Source: CAJBNH01 sp964447285 (GTDB lineage: Bacteria > Myxococcota_A > UBA9042). From it: a DNA stretch of 64,000 nucleotides. The DNA is taken from assembly GCA_964447285.1 (NCBI GenBank), contig CAYURO010000006.1, positions 62,001 to 126,000 of the forward strand. Direction: 5' to 3'. The translations under genes and the position numbers were made by a program. This document shows, one piece after another, positions 33,528 to 41,193 of the stretch. The notes below the pieces were generated by a model. It was given only the letters and a program-made list of their open reading frames with translations, was not told the DNA's origin and ran no database searches. Each line of letters begins with the position of its first letter. The stretch's first letter is position 1.

Positions 33528-33556
33528 TTGAACCGGCGGCCCAGACGTGGTAGCCG
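33528..33556 (+). promoter_or_regulatory. Possible promoter of the deiminase pair
   Basis: TTGAAC (33528-33533), a 17-base spacer and TAGCCG (33551-33556), 60 bases before the first deiminase-like gene. Confidence 0.4.
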
Positions 33557-33615
33557 GAAATCCCTCTTGGCCTTTCAGGGCCTCTCCCGCTGTTCTCCGA
33601 CTTTCAGGAGTCCCG

Positions 33616-36036
33616 ATGACCCGCTCGCTCCTCGCACGCCGCCTCTGTCTGTACGGTGCCCTCACCGGGTTGGTCGCCGCCTGCGCCTCGAATCCGTCGC
33701 CCGATGTGGCCCCCGTGGCCCGGGGCAGCAAGGTCACCGTGATCCAGGAGTCGGTGGTCGATCCCACCCAGCCGCAAGTGCTGCTGCCGGCCTACTTGAC
33801 CGCTGCCGAGCACGCCGCGTTCTTGAAATCAGACGCCGCCGCAAACTACCGGATCGCGAACAAGCAGTGGTTTGCCAATACGGTTCCGCTCGAGCAGGGC
33901 CGCTTCCGCGCCTTCCAGGAGTGGGAGGAGATGAAGGACGTCTGGATGACCTACGCGTCCGGCACCAGCAGCAACCCGCCCGTGCGCCGATTGTTTGCCG
34001 AACAGACGATCGCGTTCCTGCGCCACTCGACCCCGAAGATGAACGCCAAGATCATCATTCCGGCCAAGAGCAGCGAAGCGGTGTTCAAGAAGGCGCTGCT
34101 CGATTTCGGCGCGACCCCTGAAGAACTGGCGCGCGTCGAGTACGTCGTGCTGCCGAACCAGACGATCTGGCACATTGACTACGGTCCGTTCCCGCTGGTC
34201 GACAAGACGACCGACACGCTGGCGTTCTCCGAGTTCAACTACTACCCGGAGCGCTTCATCGACGATGCCATCCCGAGCCGTCTGGCCATGGAGTACTACA
34301 AGGACATCTCGACCTACCGCATGCCGTTTGACTTCGAGGGCGGCAACCTCCAAGCCGACGGCATGGGCAACTGCGCCACGACGGTCCGCGCGCTGTCGAA
34401 CACCGGCTACTCGCAGGAGAAAGTCCGCTCGCTGCTGAAGCACTGGGCCGCCTGCGAAAACACCATCCTCGTCAAGGACATCGACGACGACGGGACCGGC
34501 CACATCGACATGTTCTTCAAGTGGATCGATGTCGACCACGTCATGTTTGGCCAATACGAAGACAACATCACGCTGGACTACAACGGCGACGGCACCGACG
34601 AGACCATCCCGCTGCCCGGGTCGAAGAACGCCGGCTACAAGGTCGCCTTTGCCCGCAACAAGCAGCGCATGGAGGACAACGTCAAGTTGTTCGAAGGCCT
34701 GACCGCTCCCAACGGCAAGAAGTACACCGTGTCCCGTCTGACCATGATGACGTGGTACAAGGACAGCTGGGGCGACCTGCCGCGCACCTTCATCAACTCG
34801 ACATTCGCGAACGGCGTCAACGCGTATCCCAGCTATGCCAAGGGCTCTTGCCAGGACCCCGATGGCGCGGTCTGCATGGACGACAGCGACTGCTGCGCGA
34901 ACTTCGCCGACTGCGGCCAGCACTGCGCTGCCGGCAAGTGCACCAAGGGCACGACGGCTGAGGGCTGCGAGGAGTTGCTGCTGTGTGCCGGCAAAAACGC
35001 CGCCAAGAAGCCCTATGTGTGCGTCGACGACCCGGTCAAGGTCGCCCTCATCGCCAAGGCGCAGAAGCAGTGGGAAGCAGCCATGCCGACCTGGACGCAC
35101 GTGGGTCTGCGCGCCGACGTCACCGCCACGTGGTCCGGCGCGATCCACTGCGTCACCCGCACCATCCCCAACAAAAAGGGCGGCAAGGCGTTTGACGACG
35201 GCCAGTGCCTGAACGGTCAGTGCGATTGCGTCGAAGGCGGCACCACCCAGAAGTGCGAGACCGGCGCCGAATGCATCGGCCCCGCGTGGCGCTGTGACTG
35301 CAACGAGTGCTTGGGCACGTGCCCGAACGGCAAGGTCTGCGCGGTGGACTGGGACTGCACCGGCGTCAAGCTGGCAGGCGACCCCACCCCAGTGGCCACG
35401 ACCGACGACGCCCCCAACTTCGTGCCCGGTGCGTGCAAGATTGACCCACGTCAGGCCTGTTACGGCGGCGTCGGCCCCTGCGGCAACGTACCGTTCGAGG
35501 GCGCGTGCAGCGGCAGCTCGTACCGCTACTGCGACAAGGGCAGCCTGAAGACGGTGGCCTGCCCCGCGGCGACGAAGAACTGCGGCTGGATCGCTGCTCA
35601 GGGCACATCGGGCTGCAAGGCGGACGCGGCTTGCGTCGACGAGTGCACCGAAGGCCAGACGGGCTGCTCGGTTGCCGGCACCCACGCTTGGACCTGCGCC
35701 AAGAGCGGCACCTGCTTTGTCCGCAAGTGGTCCGAGTGCAGCCACGTCGAGTGGTGCGACCCGGCCGCCGCCAAGTGCGTGTCCAAGACCGACGTGCAGT
35801 ACTGCCCGGGCGTCGTTCCGCCGGACACGACCGACACGACCACCACCGATGCCACCGGAACCGACACTGGCATCGGCGACACCGGCGCGGACACCACGGT
35901 CAAGCCCGTGACGCCCGCCGCCAGCTCCGATGGCGGGGGCTGCACCGCCACCCCGAGCGGCGGCTCGACCGGCCTTGCGTGGCTCTTCTTCGCCGCGCTG
36001 GCCCTGGTCGCTGGGCGTCGGCGCTTCGCCCGCTAG
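33616..36036 (+). CDS. Secreted agmatine/peptidylarginine deiminase-family protein with disulfide insertion and MYXO-CTERM tail
   Basis: An 806-residue protein of the porphyromonas-type PAD/agmatine deiminase family. The core shows HIDYGP (Asp188), EGGN (241-244), TGHID (His296, Asp298) and the nucleophile Cys512 in GAIHCVT. Family members convert guanidino groups to ureido groups. A Cys-rich insertion (about 412-469) precedes the Cys512 strand. DxNxDG calcium-type loops lie at 288-298 and 321-329. A second Cys-rich region (530-730), a Thr/Asp-rich linker and GGGC plus membrane helix plus RRRFAR (MYXO-CTERM, 773-806) follow. The signal also has a lipobox (LVAAC, Cys23), so both ends could be anchored. 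The usual Arg before the catalytic Asp is Ile. The ATG has CAGGAG upstream. Confidence 0.88.
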   Translation: MTRSLLARRLCLYGALTGLVAACASNPSPDVAPVARGSKVTVIQESVVDPTQPQVLLPAYLTAAEHAAFLKSDAAANYRIANKQWFANTVPLEQGRFRAFQEWEEMKDVWMTYASGTSSNPPVRRLFAEQTIAFLRHSTPKMNAKIIIPAKSSEAVFKKALLDFGATPEELARVEYVVLPNQTIWHIDYGPFPLVDKTTDTLAFSEFNYYPERFIDDAIPSRLAMEYYKDISTYRMPFDFEGGNLQADGMGNCATTVRALSNTGYSQEKVRSLLKHWAACENTILVKDIDDDGTGHIDMFFKWIDVDHVMFGQYEDNITLDYNGDGTDETIPLPGSKNAGYKVAFARNKQRMEDNVKLFEGLTAPNGKKYTVSRLTMMTWYKDSWGDLPRTFINSTFANGVNAYPSYAKGSCQDPDGAVCMDDSDCCANFADCGQHCAAGKCTKGTTAEGCEELLLCAGKNAAKKPYVCVDDPVKVALIAKAQKQWEAAMPTWTHVGLRADVTATWSGAIHCVTRTIPNKKGGKAFDDGQCLNGQCDCVEGGTTQKCETGAECIGPAWRCDCNECLGTCPNGKVCAVDWDCTGVKLAGDPTPVATTDDAPNFVPGACKIDPRQACYGGVGPCGNVPFEGACSGSSYRYCDKGSLKTVACPAATKNCGWIAAQGTSGCKADAACVDECTEGQTGCSVAGTHAWTCAKSGTCFVRKWSECSHVEWCDPAAAKCVSKTDVQYCPGVVPPDTTDTTTTDATGTDTGIGDTGADTTVKPVTPAASSDGGGCTATPSGGSTGLAWLFFAALALVAGRRRFAR

Positions 36037-36086
36037 CACAGGCCGCGTAGCGCCAGCCGCCAGTCCCCCCACCCGGAGGCCCCCAC

Positions 36087-38861
36087 ATGAAGCGGATCCC
36101 TTTGCGCGCGACCGTGTTCGTCGCGAGCGTGTCGAGCCTTGCCCTGTTCACGGCCTGCGAGCCGCCGGTGCCCCAAGCAGTGGCCGTCGGCACGCCGGGC
36201 GTCACGGTGATTCAGGAGACGGTGGTCGACCCGGTCAAGTCCGCGATATTGCTGCCCGCCTACGAGACCGCCGCCGAGCGCACCCTGTCCGCCAAGTCCG
36301 ATGCGGCCAGTGATTTCCGCAAAGCCAACAAGCAGTGGTTCGCCGCGACCCAGCCACCCGAAGCTGGCCGCTTCCGCGCCTTCCAGGAGTGGGAGACGAT
36401 GAAGGAGGTCTGGATGACCTACGCAGCCGGGACCAGCAGCAACCCCCCGGTTCGCAGGCTGTTCGCGGAGCAGACCATCGCCTTCGTCCGGGACTCGAAC
36501 CCGAAGATAAAGGCCAAGGTCATCGTCCCGGCCGCCAGCAGCGCGACCGCTTTCCTGAGTGCAATGAAGGAGTTCGGCGCGACGGATGCAGAGTTGGCGG
36601 CCGTCGAGTTCATCGCCGTGCCCAACCAGACCATCTGGCACATCGACTACTCGCCGTTCCCGCTGGTCGACAAGGCCGCCAACACCCTCGCGTTCACCGA
36701 TTTCGTCTATTACAGCGAGCGGTATCTCGACGACGCGATCCCGACCCGACTGGCCACGCAGTACTACAAGGACATCACGACTTACCGGATGCCGTTCGAG
36801 TTCGAGGGCGGCAACATCCAGGCCGACGGCATGGGCAGCTGTGCCACGACCGAGCGCGCGCTGCAGAACACTGGCTACTCGGCGCTGAAGGTCCGCAACC
36901 TGCTGAAGAAGTACATCGCCTGCGACAAGGCCTTCATCGTCAAGGACATCACCGACGACGGCACCGGCCACATCGACATGTTCTTCAAGTGGATCGACGT
37001 CGATCACGTCATGTTCGGCGAGTACAACGACTCGATTGCGCTCGACTACAACGGCGACGGCACCGTCGACACGATTCCGATTCCCGGTGCCAAGAACGCG
37101 GCCTACAAGCTCACGTTTGCAAAGAACAAGCAGCGGATGGAGGACAACGTCGCCCTGTTCGCCGCGACGACCGCGCCCAACGGCAAGAAATACACGGTCT
37201 CGCGCCTGACGATGATGACCTGGTACAAGGACTCGTACGGTGACTTGCCCCGCACCTTCATCAACTCGACTTTCACCAATGGTGTCAACGCGTACCCCAG
37301 CTATGCCGAGGGGTCGTGCCAAAGCCCGACCGGCACCACCTGCATGACCGACGGCGATTGCTGCACGAACTTCAGCGACTGCAACAAGCACTGCGCCTCA
37401 GGCAAGTGCACCACCGGTCCCACCGCCGAGGGCTGCGACGAACTGTTGCCGTGCGCCTCCGGCCTGAAGTGCATCAAGGACCCGCTGAAGGTCGCCCTGC
37501 GCGCCAAGGCCCAGCAGCAGTGGCAGACGGCGATGCCCACATGGAAGCACGTGGGGTTGCGCGCCGACGTCACCGCCACTTGGTCGGGCGCGATCCACTG
37601 CATTACGCGCACGATTCCCAACCTCCCGGGCAGCAAGGCGATTTCCGACGGCTACTGCGTTCAGGGCAAGTGCGGCTGCGTCACCGGAGGCACCCAGCAA
37701 GCCTGCGCGACCTCAGCCGAGTGCGCTGGCCCCGCGTGGCAGTGCGACTGCAACATCTGCTCAGGCACCTGTGCGGGTGGCAAGGCGTGTACCGACGACG
37801 CCGACTGCTCGACCGACGGAACCACGGTCGTCAAAGGCAGTTGCAGCATCAACCCGACGCAGGGCTGCTACGGCACCACAGGCACAGGCGGCGACCCGTG
37901 TCAGGGCGTGTCGTACGAGGGCGTCTGCAACGGCAAGCAGCTGTCGTATTGCGACCAGACGTTGAAGCAGCAGGACTGTGGCGCCAACGAGTGCTGCGGC
38001 TGGGCCGCCAGCAGCGGCTACTACGACTGCCTGCCCGTCGCCAAATGCCAAGGGTGCATCGCCGAGTGCCAGGCGAATACGATCGGCTGCAGTGCCGAAG
38101 CGACCCACACTTGGACCTGCACCAGCGTCGGCGGCTGCTTGACCCGCCAGTACTCCCCCTGCGCAGCTGGATGTGACACCAAGACAGGAACTTGCAAGGC
38201 CAGCAGCGGAACCCAGTGGCTCGACAAGTGCCCGGCAGACCCCGGACCGGACGCCGGACCGACCGACACTGCGGACGCTGCCGACACCGCGCCGCCGCTG
38301 GACGCGCAGCCCGACCTGCCGCCTGCCGACACGAATCCGCCGCAGGACGTACAGCCCGACCTGCCGCCCGCCGACACGGGTCCGCCGCAGGATGTGCAAC
38401 CCGATGTGCCGCCTCAGGATACCCAAGCCGACGTGCAGCCGCCCGACACCCTGCCGCCCCAGGACACAGCGCCCGACGGCCCCTGCCAGCCCAACTGCTT
38501 CGGACGACAGTGCGGCCCCAACGGCTGCGGCGGCAGCTGCGGCTATTGCCTGCCGGGCCTGGACTGCGACGACAGCATCGGCAAGTGCAAGATCGCCGAG
38601 CAGACGGACACGAACCCGACGCCCGACGACACCGCGACGCGTACGGACACTCGCTCGCCCGGCGACTCGGACCCGCGCACCCAGGACGGCATCCAGTCCG
38701 ACACCGACCAAGGCACAACGCCGGTCTACTCGGCCCAGCCCTCCAACTCGTCGGGGTGCTCGACATCGACGCACGCCGGCACTGGCGCTTCCGGGGCCGC
38801 GTGGCTGCTGCTGGCCGGGGTCGCCTTGGCCGTCCAGCTGCGCCGTCGCCGCGCCCGCTGA
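36087..38861 (+). CDS. Paralogous secreted deiminase-family protein with longer linker and MYXO-CTERM tail
   Basis: A 924-residue paralogue of the previous gene, 50 bp downstream and probably co-transcribed. The catalytic set is preserved: HIDYSP (Asp187), EGGN (240-243), TGHID (His295, Asp297) and Cys505 in GAIHCITRT. The Cys-rich insertion (410-462) matches its twin. It differs after residue 710, where a linker of four Pro/Asp repeats (about 741-793) is followed by a CGPNGCGGSCG-type disulfide module (800-834), a second Asp/Thr linker, and SSGC, membrane helix and RRRRAR (890-924). A signal with lipobox FTAC (Cys24) precedes. Duplication is recent enough that long stretches are nearly identical in protein sequence. 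Confidence 0.88.
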   Translation: MKRIPLRATVFVASVSSLALFTACEPPVPQAVAVGTPGVTVIQETVVDPVKSAILLPAYETAAERTLSAKSDAASDFRKANKQWFAATQPPEAGRFRAFQEWETMKEVWMTYAAGTSSNPPVRRLFAEQTIAFVRDSNPKIKAKVIVPAASSATAFLSAMKEFGATDAELAAVEFIAVPNQTIWHIDYSPFPLVDKAANTLAFTDFVYYSERYLDDAIPTRLATQYYKDITTYRMPFEFEGGNIQADGMGSCATTERALQNTGYSALKVRNLLKKYIACDKAFIVKDITDDGTGHIDMFFKWIDVDHVMFGEYNDSIALDYNGDGTVDTIPIPGAKNAAYKLTFAKNKQRMEDNVALFAATTAPNGKKYTVSRLTMMTWYKDSYGDLPRTFINSTFTNGVNAYPSYAEGSCQSPTGTTCMTDGDCCTNFSDCNKHCASGKCTTGPTAEGCDELLPCASGLKCIKDPLKVALRAKAQQQWQTAMPTWKHVGLRADVTATWSGAIHCITRTIPNLPGSKAISDGYCVQGKCGCVTGGTQQACATSAECAGPAWQCDCNICSGTCAGGKACTDDADCSTDGTTVVKGSCSINPTQGCYGTTGTGGDPCQGVSYEGVCNGKQLSYCDQTLKQQDCGANECCGWAASSGYYDCLPVAKCQGCIAECQANTIGCSAEATHTWTCTSVGGCLTRQYSPCAAGCDTKTGTCKASSGTQWLDKCPADPGPDAGPTDTADAADTAPPLDAQPDLPPADTNPPQDVQPDLPPADTGPPQDVQPDVPPQDTQADVQPPDTLPPQDTAPDGPCQPNCFGRQCGPNGCGGSCGYCLPGLDCDDSIGKCKIAEQTDTNPTPDDTATRTDTRSPGDSDPRTQDGIQSDTDQGTTPVYSAQPSNSSGCSTSTHAGTGASGAAWLLLAGVALAVQLRRRRAR
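38307..38471 (+). repeat. Pro/Asp repeat region in the second deiminase paralogue
   Basis: DNA encodes successive units of about 15 residues, QPDLPPADTxPPQDV and variants. This makes an acidic, extended spacer between the Cys-rich region and the CGPNGCGG module. It is a likely site of length variation. Confidence 0.75.
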
Positions 38862-38894
38862 GCCAACACGCAGCCGCGTCTGCTTGTTGCGGAT

Positions 38895-39878
38895 CTAGCT
38901 GATCACCTTGGGGGCCGTCGCCTCGAGGCCGCCGTCAAACACTTCGGTGCGCAGCGCGGCGCGGACCGCCTCAGCCACGCCAAACTGCGGACGAAACTGC
39001 AACTGAGAGCGGGCGCGACTGCCGTCCAGTGTCGCCGCGTAGCGCAGGTAGTCGGTCTCGGCGGCGGGAAAGTCCGCGAAACGAAAACGGAATAGGCGAT
39101 CAGCTACGCCCGGCGCCAGGAAGTGTGGCAACTCGATGCGTGGCCGCCCTGTCAGCCCGACCAGCGAGCGCAACGGCAGAGCGTGGGGTCCCACCACGTT
39201 GAACACGCCGCGAACGCCGGGCCGCGCCGCCGCCAGAATCGCCGTGACCGCGTCCTCCTCGTGCAACACCTGAAGCAACGGGTCAAAGCCCATCAGCACG
39301 GGAATCCGCTGCAGCCGCAGGTAGTTCGAGATCGCGTTGTTCACGCCCCCCAGAATGTGCGCCGGCCGCAGCACCACCGTCTCGATCTCCGGATACTTCC
39401 AAAAGTAGGACTGCGCGAACATATCGACGGCGATCAGGTCCCGCAACGCTGCGAACCGCTGGGCCCCCAGCAGCGGAGCGTCCTCTGTGATGAAGGCCGG
39501 GTTGTCGGCCATCGCCCCGTACACGTCGCCGGTCGACAGGATCACGACCTTGGGCACGCCGTAACGCTGGGCAAACTCGAGGATCTGCTGTGTCCCCAAG
39601 AGGTTCCACGAGTGGTGCTCGCCGGAGCCCTTGCGCGGGTCGTGCATCAGCCCCAAGTGGTAGATGACATCGACCTTGCGGGTGCGGAACAGGTCCTCGC
39701 ACGCCTTGCGCCGGATGTCGATGCGCAGGTGCTCAATGTCCGCCGGCCGCCGCGTGAACGCCCGACGGTCGATGCCGATGACGCGGGTGCCCTCGCGCCG
39801 GTGCAGACGTCGCGCCAGCAGCTGCCCCAGCCGCCCGCTGATGCCCGTCACCACCGCCAAGGTCTTCTTGCGTGCCAT
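38895..39878 (-). CDS. SDR-family NAD(P)-binding protein lacking the YxxxK catalytic pair
   Basis: A 327-residue extended SDR (epimerase/dehydratase-like) with dinucleotide motif TGISGRLG (11-18), an STGDVYG stretch (catalytic Ser/Thr strand) and LRPAHILGG. The usual Tyr-x-x-x-Lys is not visible: the matching segment reads RFAALRD, so Tyr and Lys appear replaced by Phe and Arg. It may have lost oxidoreductase chemistry or use another site. It lies 18 bp downstream of the acyltransferase gene, on the same strand, suggesting linked roles in lipid metabolism. The ATG start gives MARKKTLAVV. Confidence 0.82.
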   Translation of the reverse strand: MARKKTLAVVTGISGRLGQLLARRLHRREGTRVIGIDRRAFTRRPADIEHLRIDIRRKACEDLFRTRKVDVIYHLGLMHDPRKGSGEHHSWNLLGTQQILEFAQRYGVPKVVILSTGDVYGAMADNPAFITEDAPLLGAQRFAALRDLIAVDMFAQSYFWKYPEIETVVLRPAHILGGVNNAISNYLRLQRIPVLMGFDPLLQVLHEEDAVTAILAAARPGVRGVFNVVGPHALPLRSLVGLTGRPRIELPHFLAPGVADRLFRFRFADFPAAETDYLRYAATLDGSRARSQLQFRPQFGVAEAVRAALRTEVFDGGLEATAPKVIS

Positions 39879-39896
39879 CGGGTCCTTCTCGCCGGT

Positions 39897-40904
39897 CTAG
39901 ATGAACCAGCCCTTCCGCTCTGCCAGACCTCGGTCGAGCATACGCTGGATCGCACCGCGTACCTCTGCGACCTTGCTCGCGATCACCGCCTCGTCGTCAT
40001 CGGGGTCGCCCTCGAACCGCAGCGGTTCACCATAGTAGATGCGGTACTTCACCGGACTTGGGACCAGCGACAACGGCCCCAACAGCGGCGTCAGCGGCGT
40101 GATTGGCATCGCCGGTGATTTCAATGCCTTGGCCAACCAATGGAAATCGAAGAGCTGCAGCGTCTGCTCCTCCGCACCCACCACGGCCACCGGCACGATC
40201 GGTGTGTCGGTGCGCAGGGCCAGACGCATGAACCCGTGGCCGAACGGCGTCATGCGGTAGCGGTCGCGGAACGGCTTGGACACGCCGCGGGCGCCCTCGG
40301 GGAACACGACCACACACTCGTCAGCCTCTAGCAGCCGACGCGCGTTGTCCGGCAGCCCTGTGACTTGGCCGCAGCGCATGGCGAATTCGCCGAAGAACGG
40401 TAGCGATGTCGCAAACTTCTCGACCATCGACCGCATCATCCGCGGTGGGTCGCGATCCAGGAACAGCCCAGCACCGATCATCGCGCCGTCGAACGGCAGC
40501 TGACCGCTGTGATTGCCGACGATCAGACAGCGCCCAGACGGCACCCGGTGGATGTCGTGCGCCTCGACCCGGAACCACACGCGGTAGATGAACTCGAGCA
40601 CGGGAACGATGCCGCGCATCCGCTCTGGCGCAAATCCGAACGGGTCGGTGCCGAATTCGCTCAGGTTCTCATTGGACAGCAGGTGGGCGATTCGCCGGTC
40701 CAGCTCTTGTCGAGGCAGTCGATACCCACCGGGAGCCAGCAACAGGGTCGCAAGCTCCGACGCCATGCCCGAAGCCTCGCGCGCCATCCGGTCCGTCAGG
40801 CTGCGGCGATGCTGCGGCTCGGTCCAGTCAGCGAGTTGCCGCGACAACGCCATGCCGATGCGCTGCAACTTTTCGACATTCTGTAGGAAATCACTGCGTG
40901 GCAT
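39897..40904 (-). CDS. Lysophospholipid/1-acyl-glycerol-phosphate acyltransferase family protein
   Basis: A 335-residue protein with acyltransferase motifs NHSGQLPFDG (acyl-transfer His and Asp) and FPEGARGVSKP (phosphate-binding Glu-Gly). The N-terminal 90 residues are helical and charged, with no clear signal or helix that would mark a membrane anchor, although GYRLPRQEL and hydrophobic stretches further on may attach peripherally. It transfers an acyl group to a glycerol or related acceptor; the acceptor is unknown. The start is the ATG at 40904. It is divergent from gyrB and precedes the SDR gene. Confidence 0.85.
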   Translation of the reverse strand: MPRSDFLQNVEKLQRIGMALSRQLADWTEPQHRRSLTDRMAREASGMASELATLLLAPGGYRLPRQELDRRIAHLLSNENLSEFGTDPFGFAPERMRGIVPVLEFIYRVWFRVEAHDIHRVPSGRCLIVGNHSGQLPFDGAMIGAGLFLDRDPPRMMRSMVEKFATSLPFFGEFAMRCGQVTGLPDNARRLLEADECVVVFPEGARGVSKPFRDRYRMTPFGHGFMRLALRTDTPIVPVAVVGAEEQTLQLFDFHWLAKALKSPAMPITPLTPLLGPLSLVPSPVKYRIYYGEPLRFEGDPDDDEAVIASKVAEVRGAIQRMLDRGLAERKGWFI

Positions 40905-41009
40905 GGGCGTTTGGCGGCGCTCCGGCTGTGGCGGGGGAAGGTGCCGACAGTGGCGCAGAACGGGAGCGGATTCAAGCCCCTTGGCAGCGGAACGCGGACC
41001 TCGCGAAGC

Positions 41010-41038
41010 TTGTCGAAAGGCGCGATTTGTGCTAGGAT
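41010..41038 (+). promoter_or_regulatory. Promoter of gyrB
   Basis: TTGTCG (41010-41015), a 17-base spacer and TAGGAT (41033-41038), leaving a leader of about 150 bases to the start. The leader is GC-rich with a CCCC-rich stretch and no obvious regulatory RNA. Confidence 0.55.
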
Positions 41039-41193
41039 TCCCGCCCTTGAGTCGCACACCAATCCCTCGGAATCGTGCGACTTTTCGACCCCTCCCCAGA
41101 GGGCCGGGGCCGATCGTCAGGCCCCCTGCACCCCGGCAACCGCGGTTGCCCGCACCGACGCCCCGTGTGGCGGTGCCCTTGGAGACGTGACCC

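Noticed and set aside
31206..33767. 853-residue open frame antisense to the BPI-like gene
   Set aside because: It runs the full length of a gene with clear signal peptide and domain features on the other strand; its own product is Arg/His/Val-rich without a signal or motif. Long antisense frames are expected in GC-rich DNA with third-position GC bias.
33829..36072. 747-residue open frame antisense to the first deiminase-like gene
   Set aside because: Same reason: it shadows a gene with complete catalytic motifs and has no family features.
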